From Lithodes maja (Eukaryota > Arthropoda > Malacostraca > Decapoda > Lithodidae): 64,000 nucleotides of DNA. Position numbers and translations under genes: made by a program. The DNA is taken from the NCBI GenBank assembly GCA_037953745.1, contig JBAKBP010012335.1, positions 1 through 64,000 on the forward strand. Reading direction: 5' to 3'. The stretch's first letter is position 1. Every line of letters begins with the position of its first letter. This document shows positions 42,629 to 55,205 of this stretch, one piece after another. The notes under the pieces are model-generated. The model saw nothing but the letters and a program-made list of their open reading frames with translations. It made no database searches and had not been told where the DNA came from.

Positions 42629-45313
42629 CATAGCATTACAACAGCGGTTCAAAGTACCTAAAGTCCATTAATCAACTCTGTGTAAGCAGAGTGAAATCGC
42701 ACACATTTCCATCCTGTCCGGACATTCTTAGGCCTTTAAATAAATATTCAAAAAATGTCCGATTATTCAAGGCGACGGTCAATCAAAAAGATTTTGTTTA
42801 TATATTGCAATGTCAAAGTAAAAAATCAAGTTAAAAACATATTCACTATTTCCTAATATTTAGTTTTTACTCAAGCTTTACCATTTTCACAAAACAAAAT
42901 AAATTGCTATTTGCATTGGTATTATGTTGACCACATTTTCAGAGGTTAAGGTCAAAAGTTAAAATATGATTGTTAATAGTACTGCAAAAAGTGCCAGACG
43001 AGCCCATCTTCGCAAGGGAGTGAGCTGTTGCTTCAAACAGTCTGCTGCACCAAATCACAACCCATAACGAGGGGCGTCGCGCTCCTCGGTGCCGCTAGAA
43101 GAGTGGCGAATACATCAAAAGTATCAAAAGTAAGTATTTTTAATGGCGACTCATAGATTCTCACCAAATAGATCATAATATATATTTAGAATACTAATGC
43201 CAAAATCATACCAAAAAAATCTACAGAGTGGTCAAGATCACATGTCAAGGTAAAATATAAGATTAAAATATTATTTTATTTATTATTCCATAACATTTTT
43301 AAACATTATCTGCAATCGTTGCACTCTACAAGAAAACACAAATTGTAATTTTTGTTTCAAATAAATTCTAAACTAGCTGATGAGTGTTAATCAAATTAGG
43401 CACACTTATTTGATTTGCCAGTGTTATGGTTATCAAATAAAACATGTAATCCTACGTACATAACATTCAAGGTCATATTTCAATTTTATGTAATAAACCC
43501 ATAAACGGCAACTGTCCTCAATAGAGGTTTTTCTAGTACACTGCGACCGTCCTCAATAGATCCAGAGCATAAAAAAAAACTTAGAAAACCCCCAGTGGCA
43601 GTCAAAACAAAGACATTTGTGATTAGGTGAGATAATTCCCCTCCATTTCTTGCTACCACTCCTACACATGTGTGCCCCCCTCTCCTTACCCTCCTCCCCC
43701 CCCCCCACTCCTTTTTCCTCCCTCCTCAATTATCTGGTAATTTTCCTCTAATTCCCGATATTTATTGAGTATTTTCGTGCGAGGCAGCTGGGAAAGAGAG
43801 GAGGAGGGTAGAGGAGTGTATCTCGACCCTCTAAGCCAGTCTGAGAGCCCTCCTTGTCTCTCAGTACCATGCTAGACACAAGAGAGAAAGGCTGTTATCT
43901 CTCTCGCGGTCAAGGTTAGATTACGACCGTGAGGCTAAAATATACGATTTTGACCAGCCAATTGCTGTTAGTTGTTTTATTGCTTTCCAATGTTCATATG
44001 TTCATATTAAAAGCAAAATAGGTGCATATGAATAAGTAATAATTATATATATATGTTACATATGACGATTTGTCAGAATAGAATCAAATAGCTTCGCTTG
44101 GCGGGAGGGTTTGAACTGCCATGGCTGCGCAGTTTAGAGGTTAAGTAAAAGATTACTGAAAATCATGCAAATTCACCATGTAAGATGCTCTCTACATACA
44201 CAACAAATTTATCAATGTTTACATATATATACTGTATATTCTAATAGCTATGGTCAAAGATCGAAGTTACAGGTCAAAGCAAGACTTTTAATACATTTTC
44301 CCTAAACCCTTCCAAAAACTGCTTAGTGGATTATCACCAAATATTGCAGGCACATATGGTTGGTGGTCAAGGTCATGGTGAAGACCGAAATTTATGGTCA
44401 ATATTTCATAATATGTTTCATTTAATATTAAAACTCCACCATACTTACCATATTAGCTGCTGTTAACATTGCTATTGTGCTGACCGGAGTTTAGATAAAT
44501 ATTCCAATGGTTAAGGTCAAAGGTCAAGGTCAGAGATAACTAGATTATATATATACATTTCCTTAACTGACATAGATTCTCACAGTATTTATCCTACAGT
44601 ATGCATTTGGAATGCCTAGTTTAGGTTCATAGAAGCAAAAGTAAACCTACAAAAAAAGTTCACTGTCATAGGTAAATTATAACACCAATTAATGTTTAAT
44701 ATTATAAAACAATTACTGAAAATTCAACAAAGTAAATGTATTAGCTTGGTTTGAATAGTTGTATTATTTATTGTATTCATTAATAGCATATTGACTGAAG
44801 TTCATATACATTTGTCAATAGAAAAGGTCAAAGGTTAAAACCACAATGTGAATAATTTTCACCTAAACTGGCAGATATATCTCAGTAAAGTTGACTGTTA
44901 ATTTTGGAAGGTCTATTTCAGCAACAGATCAGAGAACAATATATTGTTTATCAACAGTTGAGGTCACAGGTGAATGTCATATGGTAAAGTGAGAATATTA
45001 ATTTTCAATTATGCATATATATTTAACTAAATTGATTGATATTGTTGTCCACTATATGAGCATTTTTCAGAAACAAATTATCATGGTCACTATTCAAAGA
45101 CAATAGTGAATACATATTGTATTTCGCCTTTCACATTTGTAATTTTACATTTTCACCAAAGTTGTTAATGGTCAGTTTCAGAATTCATTTTTTTTTCTTT
45201 TTTACTAAATACAGAAAACTGCACTTCAACATTATTACGACGAGTCTAGAAGTTGTGACCTCTAGCTTCTTGTAGACCTAACTAAGGGCGGATTGGGGCA
45301 AATAACCTCTTAG
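42629..45313. repeat. Intron-like DNA with dispersed AGGTCA clusters
   Basis: No coding frame. GGTCA-type words occur in at least eight clusters (near 42952, 43232, 43468, 44255, 44370, 44514, 44825 and 44963), often as tandem copies such as AAGGTCAAAGGTCAAGGTCA, with TTCACCAAA-like words between them. This may be a decayed tandem array. A C-rich run lies near 43683-43708. Confidence 0.5.
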
Positions 45314-45734
45314 CCCACTGAACCTCAGTGACGAGAACGTGTCGTCGGCAATGTATGTAACGCTAAACCCCAGCGACGACAACGTGTCGTCACTGGTACT
45401 CCGGTCCTATGGCACCTAGAGGGCTCAGATTTGTATGGGAACTGTATAAGTATCCCACGCAACCTTGGCGATGGTTGAAAACTCTCAAAGTCAAACCGCG
45501 TGCACGTGAGTGCGCAAAAACATGGTTTTTGGGTGTTTTTGCCTTCAAATTTTCACTCTTCTAAAATCCGTTTTCGGGGGCTCCGTAGGACCAATTTTTG
45601 ACCTTTTTGATAGTTTTTTTGTGGTTTTTCCTTCATTCCTAACCCATTCGCTATTGTTTCTGGAATAAAAAAAAAATCAAATCCTGCCGGTCCCTGGTGG
45701 TACATTTATTTATAACTAGCTGGGGCTCAGTGGG
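45314..45734. mobile_element. MITE-like element with TTAA-type flanks
   Basis: The ends CCCACTGAACC and, inverted, CCCACTGAGCC are flanked by TTAG (45310-45313) and TTAA (45735-45738). Inside, GACGAGAACGTGTCGTC and GACGACAACGTGTCGTC are near-copies that can each fold on themselves. Confidence 0.6.
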
Positions 45735-45738
45735 TTAA

Positions 45739-46226
45739 GTGTTGACACTTATTACATTTAAATTGTAATTTTTTCATTAATTTAATATTATTTTGTTTGT
45801 GACTGACTGGCCCAGCGGCGCCAACTCTTGCCTTCGACAGTGTATACAATGTCTGTTCCAATATATATACATATTTTTGTTTTATCCATGCCTCCTAATT
45901 ATCAGCAATTGCTTCCTCACTGCATATCTAGAGCATGGGGATACTCATACAATGCAAGTGTGTTGAAAGTAAGAAAGGTGTTTTAATGACATGCTGGTGG
46001 GCTCTGTAGTGAACTACTATACCACAGATTTTAGGAGTAAGACCCAGGCTTCATACCAACAATAATATGTATTTGTGAGCTTCCAAACTTTAGTAACCCT
46101 GAGTAAAGATCGGGATGTATTAAAATAGTCCGTGGTGCTTGATTTGTATAGGCCTTAGTGTAAAATATATATGTGTACATACTCTGGACTATGGCTTAAA
46201 AATGTTTGTTGGGTTGCTGGAGTATC

Positions 46227-46227
<1 letters not shown>
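45739..46227. other. Spacer
   Basis: Nothing recognised. Confidence 0.4.
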
Positions 46228-46276
<49 letters not shown>

Positions 46277-46295
46277 TATATATATATATATATAT
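46228..46295. repeat. (TA)n microsatellite
   Basis: TA repeats with one ACAG interruption, directly before the E5 LTR. Confidence 0.9.
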
Positions 46296-47004
46296 TGTTA
46301 TGTAATGTGAGCTATAAAATAAGTACAATAGGGATATAGTTAATGTGCGCATTTTGGAGAGTGTATTTTGATATGTAGTGTGAGTAGAGGTTGCGTCATT
46401 CATTCCACGTGATTATATCTCGGGCGGGCGCCGGGATGTTTTGTTCGCGGTGTCTCGGGAGGCTATGAGAACCTTCTCGTTCAGTGAGGCCTATACTGTA
46501 TATAGCGCGCCTCTCCCTGTCTCAGGACTCCAGACCAGCTGACCTTAACTTCGCGCACACATCTCTCTCTCTCTTGCCTGTAAATAGTGATTTATACCTT
46601 GTGAAGTGATACAATTATTTTTCTGGCTTCCTTCAAGATATTGTAACCTGCAATCATCATACCTGTGTTCCCGAGTGTTGAGTATAGCCTATAAGAGTGT
46701 CATCTATAATTATATATACATATTATAGCCTATTATTGATATTGAGTATTATTATCTAGCGATCAGTTAATAATTCATTATCATCGAGTTTTCTGTAAAT
46801 TCATATTATTTTGTTATTTCCTTTTGATTGCATTTATTAATATTGCAAGTGTAAAGCATTAATTAATTTGTGATTAGTTTCCAAGTTTGTGAATTTGATT
46901 AGATTAAAGTATTTTCTCAAGTGATATTTAAGTGCTTTTAAATAGTTGTAATTATTACTTGTATTGCTTTTATTAATATTGTGTGGATTCCCTCAAGTTA
47001 TTAA

Positions 47005-47426
47005 CCCCTTAAGAGCGGCGGCAGACTTAAGTCCGCCTCCAATTTGCAACAAGTTAGGAGCATTATTAAGGCTTTTAAAGGGTTAAAATAGAGTGCAAAT
47101 GGCCGGGAGTGCAGCGGGCCAGACAGCCGACTCCCAGGGCTTACCGCCGCCCATTAACTCATGTTCCCTGTGTTCTCGAGAGGCCGGCAGTGTAGCCAGT
47201 AGTGAGCATAGCTGGGAAAAATATGCCGCTATACGCTAAACTCCCATGTTACTGGTATCACTGTATGAGAACCACGAGTGCTACGTAGCTCGTTCTGGTC
47301 TCATTTTGAAGCTTTTAGCGCCTAGTTTTTTGCTGAATATATTTCTGTTCATGCAGATACTTGATTTATCATTCAGGAAGACCTGAATATGCCCAAATAA
47401 GCCCAAAACTCCCCACTAGACAAGGG
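47005..47426. mobile_element. MITE with TTAA target
   Basis: About 422 bp between TTAA at 47001-47004 and 47427-47430. The termini CCCCTT and AAGGG are short inverted repeats of piggyBac type. No coding capacity. Confidence 0.6.
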
Positions 47427-47835
47427 TTAAACAGATATTAACCATTTCCTGTGATCTAGAAAAAATATTAATTCTTGTGATATAACTATTTTTACCTTGC
47501 ATTGCTTCAGTAAAGGTATATAGTTATTTATTTTTTCACTTGCATATTTTCTGATAATCCCAGTGCATTATATATTCTTATTGCTCGTCCTGAAGAGACT
47601 GATTTGATTTGTTAAATTATATACTTAATTTTATTAAACTAAGAATGTTTAATCTAGTTTTCCTTGAACCTGGTGTTACGACCACCCGGGGCTCGTATAA
47701 AACAAGGGCTCTTAATCATTGGACTAGAAAAGCACACAGCCACAACGGTAGCACTAGATCCAACCCCTGAACTTATAATGCCGGCGCACAAAAACACCTA
47801 TACCCTCCAGAGTTAAATCTGCGATAACGGGGTAT

Positions 47836-50800
47836 TAGTCCAGTAAAGATACGGCAGAATGGGGGGTCAACCCACCACTAATTGCAATAGTTTTCTGATT
47901 GTTGCATAATTATGAAACTACATTATGAGGAGGATAACATATCAAAAGTCTAAGAAAATCAAACTATGGGAACATATTTTAAAATTGTGTTAAGGACACC
48001 TACCCTCGGACAACAAAAAACTTCAATTTTCTTTGCTTTATGAGATGCATACTGCGACTACGGAACACTTATTCTTTATGAAATATGGTTAAATGCATCA
48101 ATGCATCATGCGTCAGTGTTCAATGCATCATCACTGAGTTCCTCTAATTGTAATGTTGACATATTTGCACAGATTCCACGACACTGTCCACATGCAATAG
48201 TGCAGTCAAGTCCATTCTTGCGACATGTACATCGCAGAGTTTGACAGCCAGTCTTACAGCTGCATCTAATGACCTCAAGGAGTTCTTGAGGAGCGGGATC
48301 TTTACTTGTTGTCAACGGGTACACTCTTCCATCGACCACCTTCCACCCCCAGTCTTCTGGACGCAGAGTATTCACGCCACACCACACCTGAACCTGATAG
48401 TAAACTCGGAGGCTGTGATTTCTCAGAGATGCAGAGGTTGGAGGTAGTGCATGAGGCTGTACACTTAAGGTACTGGATGTTGTCTTTTGACATAAACGTC
48501 TGTACCGCAGCTCATCAATGGTTTCCCATTCGAGACCACTGTACAAGGACACAACTGCAATTTCTCCAGCAGTAATGATGTTCTCTTTTGTCATGTCTGG
48601 TTTCATGAAAAGTTGTGCTTGTTTGCAGAAGACAGCATTTTTCATGCGTGTCAGAGCAAGTTGCTTTCCAAGACCATGGACTCTCGATGTAGTATCACAT
48701 CCAAGGACAGAGTGTATGAAGAGTATGTTGTCACAGACTGCGCTGCCAAGGGCTGCCCTTATCGTTTTAATGTTCCATGTTCTTGGTCTCTTCTTTGAGT
48801 GTGATTTTGGCTCTGGTTTGAAGAAGAGTTTGTGCGATGTATTCTTGCCATGATAGCAGAGAAGTACAAGTAGATCAGTGTCGTCTCCAACCAGTATGCT
48901 GTCACACCTAGCTGCAGATTCCACTGTTGTCTGAACGATTGGTAAATCGGCATCTCCTTTTGCATGGATGACATGACAGCCTGTCCTTTGCAGGTGTTCA
49001 CCTAGCATATGGAGGAACTGTTGTTTGTTTTCTTTGTTTGCCAGACACTGTTCTTTCTTCATCTTCGGCCTCATATCAACAAATACTAGTGTCGAGTATA
49101 TACAGGAAAGGTCATTTGGATTCATGTCTATCATGGGCATAAATACTACCGAGGCTTTCCCTGGATGGTTTCCATCTGCAATCATTTGCATGTATCCATT
49201 CCATAGAGGTCTTGATATTTGAGCTGTCGGTGATATTTTCCACAGAAAGTCGGATTGGAGATATGACTCTTTCACATCTGGTTTCTCCAAGACTTCGTAA
49301 GACATGTTGTACATTGCTTCTCTCTCTGATGGATATGGGTGAATGTTTATCTTTCCGAGGGCAACTACATCTTTCAAAGGGATGTCCTTTCTAGGAATGT
49401 TTCTTTCAGCTTTCAGATAGGGTGTTACAGCTGCGATTATACCCATTCCATGAAACGTGTTCTTGCCATCTAGAGTGACAATGTCATGGTCTGCATTGTC
49501 TCCCATGTACTGATGGAAATGTCCTGGAAAGTACTCAGGAAAGCTAGTCCCTTAGGCAGCTGCAGAACTGCGCTGGAACTTCTGTACTTCTGCATAAGAA
49601 CAACAGAAACCATGTGCATGCAAGGAATTGATCAGGAATCTGGAATCAAAACTATTGTGCATCTGGATTCCCAGACCGATTTGTAGAGGAGCCGTGAGTG
49701 CTCTTGGACGAGTTGCTTGCATGATGGCTTGACCTATCGATGCTATCTTCTGCGACTTGTAGCCCACGAAGAGCTCTGTAAGGAAGGTCTGTAACGAGTC
49801 AGGGACGAAACTCAGGTTATCTTGGATGGATGCCATGGCACTTGTTGCTGGATAGACATCTCTCGACTGGTTAATTTCTTTGATGTCATTTTTTATCACT
49901 TTAGCTGCTGTTTTGATTATTTCTTTGTGTTTGTCACAATCTTCTTGTTGTGACCTCAAGTGAAAATCGTGCAATATTCGAGAAACAGTGCTTTTCAGAG
50001 TGACAATATTAGACTTCCCATCAATTACTGTGATGACAATCTGGTCTCCTAAGTGTTTCTTCAATTCATTCTTCATGTGAGTGTATCCATAGGCAATGCT
50101 CTTATCATCACAGTATTCTTTCATTTTTTCAATTAAGTCTGTTATGGTTTTCTGTTCATCATCATTTTCCTCTAAGTATTCTGTAGCTTTCAAGAAGGCT
50201 TGTCTTGCTGTTCCCTGCTTTGGTCTTCCAGCACGCTCACTCCTTTTAACCCGCTTGAATGGTTTTCCATCACTGCTTTGAAATATTTGGGGAATCTGCT
50301 TCCCTGTCCTGAAGTTGGTTGAACAAAGGTTATGATATAGTGCATCGGCAGCATGGAGGTCATTAACAAATAATACACGATATCTGACGACGTCTACCCA
50401 AGGACCCTCATACTCCTCACATGCTTTGAGAATCATTTTCTGCATGTTGATGGATCGAACTGGAATGAGTTTTCGGGCATCCTGTCGGCCACCTGAACTA
50501 TCTCCACAGCCACAAAATATACAATGTTCTTTGTAGACGAATACTGGTTTCGAAGATCGAAGGCTAGCAGAAGATTGATGAAAATCTGCCTCATTGGCTG
50601 ATTTTGTTTTTGTTTCTTTCAATAACATGGGGGTTTGTGTAATCCTGGCGACATTTGATATGAACTGTCTGACCAACAGATACGGACAAAGTATCCTGAC
50701 GTAGCGTACAGGCCCTCACGATACTGTCACATCCTTTCTGAGTTAATGTCACCGTCTGTTGACCATCAGCGAGAGGTTGCTCACAAAACACACACTTATC

Positions 50801-51140
50801 CATGATAGCTAGTCATAGATCTGAAATGAAAAAGAAAAGTCACATATTATATTTTATATAACCAAGGTGACAAACATCAACATGTAGATTATCTAAGAAA
50901 CAGATGTACAAATATTGCTGCAATATAAAATGAAACTATGAGATAGACAAGTAGAGAACCACGATTTGTCAAAAAGTTGCTGACTCGGCATTTTAGAAAA
51001 TGCCTTTGCAAAACAATGTTCCCACAGATAGATTTTCCTAGACTTTTAGTATGTTATTCCTATACTAACACACATTAAAATAAAACAGAGAGAAAACTAT
51101 TGCAATTAGTGGTGGGTATATCCATATCTTTCCTGGACTA
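47836..51140 (-). mobile_element. 3.3-kb TIR transposon with XPG-like/CXC gene, copy 2 (Academ-like)
   Basis: Terminal inverted repeats begin TAGTCCAG at both ends and extend imperfectly for about 150 bp, including the exact match CCACCACTAATTGCAATAG. AT occurs on both sides (47834-47835, 51141-51142) and the related LTR shows an uninterrupted GGGGTAT, fitting a 2-bp duplication. It encodes one broken gene on the minus strand. Confidence 0.88.
48106..50803 (-). pseudogene. Transposase/XPG-like nuclease/CXC protein, copy 2
   Basis: Starts MDKCVFCEQPL at 50803. An N-terminal cysteine motif is followed by a frameshift near 50600. A second cysteine pair (CIFCGCG) is in the long frame to a TAA at 49552-49554. 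The same frame then resumes with DNADHDIVTLDGKNTFHGMG, probably an Asp-bearing transposase motif. The nuclease part has GDADLPIV, GDDTDLLVLLCYHG and VLGCDTTSRVHGLGK, like FEN1/XPG, and the end has the CXC pattern CSCKTGCQTLRCTCRK. The block RWGTIYINEM to GIIGIT of copy 1 has no counterpart, so an internal part is deleted. The family resembles Academ. Confidence 0.75.
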
Positions 51141-51791
51141 ATCCTATAACTCAGTATAAGTGCACTACTACTACAGGCTGATGATCTCTGATACAGCCTG
51201 ATCACAACAACATACAATTACGGTAATAAGGTATACTAGGAAAAGATAGAGATCTTAATTAAATCACTGCAATGATTTAATGCAAACTAGAAGAAGGTAT
51301 ATTTAAAGTTACTCTAAACAATAATGAACTGTCACTCCTATACTAAAGAAAGTGAACGAAAGACCCAAAGCATCGAGCAGGAATCTTCTGAAGAAAGTCT
51401 GATGCTGGGGTAAGATGATCGTATCGGATTTTGAACTGTTATATATAGCAGGGTCAATATAGGACAAGTGTAGAGACAGACAGTGTCAACTGACACGGGA
51501 ATAACGATAAATGCACACTAGTATTATCTCCAACAACAAAAGAAGTCCTTCGTCAGGCAACTCAAAAAACCTGCTCAGGTTGTGCAACTCAACAACAACC
51601 AAGGCTTATGGTCAACGTGAATAAGAATGCTGCATACATAACATAAGAGTTTATAATTCTAAACGGGTGTCTGCTAGGCTAATAAAGTCTAGCTGGGATG
51701 TCGTAGGCTAGGAAACAATGGCTGAGCAAGCGGCTCGTAGCCTAGCGAGGTCCTTAAGGCTGTGCGGCCAAATTACGTTAATTGACGGGGT

Positions 51792-51918
51792 GCTCTCTTG
51801 AGAGATCCAGATCGCTAGTATCTGGTTCTCTCCTGGCGACCCTCTCAAAGTCAAAGCAAACGAGTTAGCACAGTGTTGGGTGGCAGAGGCAAAAGCCCTC
51901 ACTCGCAACATAGTGCTA
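51792..51918 (-). ncRNA. Structured RNA module, solo LTR
   Basis: Hairpin 2 at 51800-51832 has the same stems as E1 (GAGAGA/TCTCTC and CCAGAT/ATCTGG). Hairpin 1 pairs 51906-51918 with 51866-51878, with one extra mismatch compared with E1. Confidence 0.65.
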
Positions 51919-52891
51919 AACTCACAAGGTGCACAGTCAGAAAGACCACCTAGGCTTTCCACGTCTCCGTTGCGATTGTACAGGTTCAACAAAACCTAGT
52001 ACACATCGGAAATCACAACAACAATGGCCTCACCCCAGTCTAGCATTAAATAGCCCAGCAGACAGCCAAGGAATAGGCAGGGAGACACCGTGAGTGTGTC
52101 GAACCTCTACAGACAAAATGGTAACCCCTCCAAAATGCCTAACTAAACATATAATATCTGAGAGCTTCAGCATATAATACGATGGCCGATATATGAAATC
52201 GTGCAGAACCAAAGGGGAGTTATGATATTAAATAGAGAGGAAGAATGAGAGGTAAGAAGTTGAGAGAGAGAGAAAGTGCTCTATAGGTAGAAGTCGGAGA
52301 CAGGTGGCAAGTGATATGTTAAGGGTATGCTGGTCAACCAAGCTCTGAAGAGAATAGCTCCTCGGGACCCCTCCAGGATCACACACAAAGGCATGGTCGT
52401 CAGCCAATCACAGGCCGCTACGTCACCAGACAGCAGGCCTGCAGAAGGCGCCAGGAACCACCAGCCAATCAAAACCGAGAGAAAGCCACGCGGGCGAGGG
52501 ACTCCTCCGGGAGGGAGGAGGGAGGAGGGAAAGCAACACTCTCCTCCCACGCTGCTCGCTCGCTCTCTCTCCTTCACTACAATGCATCTTATGTTCAACT
52601 CATTATATAAAATATAATGCATTGTCACAGGCGAAAATAAAGACCACTTCTATACTGCCTGTGATATGACGATTCACAAGAAAGAAAGTACAACATTGTA
52701 GATACACTGTAGCCAAATTCACTGCCCTGGCGAGTGTTAGCGAGTGGCCAAGCGAGCGGCTGAGCCCACGTGGCGTTCTGCTGAGCTGCAGGCGTCACAC
52801 TGAATATTTTGGGGAGGGTTATGTCATCAGTCTTGAATCTCATATTTAGTCTATTGTTTGTGTCATTTCTCCTCGCCCATAAACATAACAT

Positions 52892-52908
52892 TGGCGACTT
52901 TGAGCCAG
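52892..52908 (+). promoter_or_regulatory. E5 primer-binding site
   Basis: TGGCGACTTTGAGCCAG lies one base after the LTR end and shares TGGCGAC and TTG with the sites of E1, E3 and E6. Confidence 0.75.
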
Positions 52909-52973
52909 GATCTTCAGGACTTGCTTAAGAATATATTAAATTATTTGCTTGTGATTGTACTATTTACATTTTC

Positions 52974-54225
52974 ATGATGTCTTCTACTATTTCTACCTTT
53001 GAGGAAGCTAAAGATGTTGTAGAGAGTGTTAAGACAGTTGTTGAGGTAGAAAGTAGGAATAAAAATGAACTCAAAGTCCTTGCACAATACCTGCAGCTTG
53101 CTCCTCCTTCAAGTGCTCATAAAGATCAAATTGTTGACATGATTAATCTGAAACTGTTTAATATAACTCCTTCAGTTGACGTAAATATGAATGTACAATT
53201 AGAGCTTACAGATAAAACTAGCTCAAGCACAAGTTGAAGCACAACAGGCACAGGCACAAGCACAGGCACAGGCTGAGGCTCACACTAAGCTGGAAATTGC
53301 TAAATTAGACCATGAGTACCGTATGAAACGGGGGGTAAATAGGTAATCTAATCCTGATAATTTTGATGTGGCCAAAAATGTTAGACTTGTCCCTGTCTTT
53401 AATGAATCTGATGTAACTAAATATTTTCAATTGTTTGAGAAGGCAGCTAACGGTTTCAAATGGCCCAAGCAGTATTGGCCAATACTCCTTCAGAGTGTAC
53501 TCACTGGAAAAGCTCAAGTTACTTGTGCATCATTGTCTCAGGATCAGTCTGATAATTATGATGTAGTTAAAAGCCTGATTCTTAAAGCCTATGAGCTTGT
53601 TCCTGAAGCCTACAGAGCTAAATTTAGGACTACTTACAAGCAGGATAAGCAATCTCATGTTGACTATGCCAAAATTAAAGAAGATTTGTTGGATCATTGG
53701 TTAAACTCTAAGAATGTAAATGCTGACTTTGATAAATTTAAGCAGATTATCTTATTGGAGGACTTCAAAAGATGTGTTACGAAGGATGTCAGTCTATATA
53801 TTGATGAGAAAAAGGTAGACACTGTTTCTGATGCTGCAATTTTAGCTGATGAGTATGTTCTCACTCACAAACATTATACAGGTAATCACATAAAGAGATA
53901 TGAGGGTAAATATGTAGCCTCTTCTCAGAGCCCAGGTGTAAAGAAGGAGAGTAAAAATAATGTTTCTCGGCAGGGTAACACTAGTTCCACTTCTAAATTT
54001 GCAAAGAGGAAATGCTATTATTGTGGTAGACTAGGTCATATTGCTGAGAAATGTTTTAAGAGACAGCGTGATGCTAATAATAAACCTGCAAATGTTCAGT
54101 CAGTTGGTCTGGTGTCCACTCTTGAGAGTTCCCAATGTCTTATAAATGACTCTGTTTCACCTGCTTTGAGTGCTTTGGAGAGTAACGTAAGCTCTATTGA
54201 TAAAGCTCCTCTTTTTGAGCAGTAA
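52974..54225 (+). pseudogene. gag: E5 Gag, frameshifted
   Basis: 52974-53237 encodes an N-terminal segment (MMSSTISTFEEAK) with a SAP-like NELKVLAQYLQL. A frameshift near 53225 leads to a QAQAQ-rich coiled coil, and a stop at 53344-53346 precedes the capsid. From 53368 the frame is open: FEKAANGFKWPKQYW, SVLTGKAQ, AYELVPEAYRAKFR, a SCAN-like end (FKQIILLEDFKRCVTKDV), and a CCHC knuckle (CYYCGRLGHIAEKC). Alignment with E1 Gag is clear but distant. Confidence 0.85.
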
Positions 54226-54296
54226 TTCTGTTGTACCTGCTTTGATTGCTTTGAAGGGTAACGTAAGCTCTACTGATAAAGCTCCTCTTTTGAGCA

Positions 54297-55205
54297 GTGA
54301 TGTGGGTGACACTCAAGAGTTACTATGCAAATTTCCTGTCTGATGGTTTTGTCAGTTCAATTAATGGCAGTGACAGGAAATCTGTTAAAATTTTACGAGA
54401 CACAGGTGCTTGCCAATCCCTACTAGTGACCAGTGTTTTAGGCTCTAATACTTCGTCTGGTGAAACTGTAATGTTGCAGGGTTTAGGCAGTAATTATTTG
54501 TCTGTCCCTTTGTGCAGAGTGAATCTTGAGTCTGATTTTGCTCAAGGTCCAGTTATGGTAGGATTGGTTGAGACACTTCCTATGTCTGGTGTGACTTTTC
54601 TCCTTGGCAACCACATTGCTGGGGGTCGGGTTTGTCCAGCTCCTCGGTTGTCTAGTGAGCCAGTGGCTGGAGTCGAGGATGGCTCCTCTGATGTGTTTCC
54701 TGCATGTGCTGTCACTAGGGCAAAATCTAAAGTTACTAGTGATTTAGAGGGTGATGAAGATGATGATGTTCTCTTGGCTGATACTTTCCTTGCTAATTTA
54801 AACCATTCAGAGGATGAAGCAGTTCCCCGCAGTGTGGATAATTTGTCGCCTCGTGAGTTGGTAGAGTTGCAGCAGGCTGACCCAGAGTTGGAAGGTTTAG
54901 CTAGTTCTGCTTGTAGTGAGGAAGAGTCAGCTAGTGCTTCTACTTGTTACTATTTTAAGTCAGGAGTATTAATGAGAAAGTGGAGACCCCCAACGTCATC
55001 AGCAGACTGTGAATGGGAGGTTGTGCATCAAATTGTCATCCCTCAAGTTTGTAGGCAGGATATCATTAGGGTGGCTCATGACTCCAGTTTGGCAGGACAC
55101 ATGGGAGTGAGGAAGACTGCAGCCCATATTTTGAAGCATTTTTACTGGCCAGGTATTTTCAAGGATGTTTCCTGGTATTGCAAATCTTGTCACACCTGTC
55201 AGTAG
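54297..55205 (+). pseudogene. E5 protease and integrase zinc finger
   Basis: Protease has RDTGACQSLL (about residue 35) and FLLGN (about 100). After an acidic linker the integrase zinc finger follows directly: VAHDSSLAGHMGVRKT, FYWPG, CKSCHTCQ, giving HHCC. A stop ends the frame at 55203-55205, just after the last Cys. Another frame break near 54215 separates it from Gag. Protease followed by integrase confirms the Gmr1-like order in a second, distant family. Confidence 0.88.

Larger units (their letters stand above)
47674..52798 (-). mobile_element. Solo LTR of the E1/E3 superfamily, holding a DNA transposon
   Basis: On the minus strand it starts TGTGACGCCTGCAGC and ends GGTCGTAACA. Without the nested transposon it is about 1.82 kb. 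Flanks are CTGG (47670-47673) and CTGA (52799-52802), a possible target duplication with one mismatch. Bases 51683-52000 are nearly identical to the E3 LTR, while the rest is clearly diverged. No internal region is attached. Confidence 0.85.
46296..52890 (+). repeat. E5 5' LTR, interrupted by a solo LTR
   Basis: Begins TGTTATG and ends CATAACA, a perfect terminal inverted repeat, two bases before the primer-binding site. Removing the solo LTR (47674-52798) leaves about 1.47 kb. A TATA-like sequence (CTGTATATAGCGCG) lies near 46498, with a CT-rich stretch downstream. The 47005-47426 MITE is a further insertion. I found no matching 3' LTR, and the LTR at 57579 is different. Confidence 0.65.

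Noticed and set aside
42900..45000. CRISPR array
   Set aside because: Repeats are short, irregular and variable, spacers are not uniform, and the DNA is eukaryotic.
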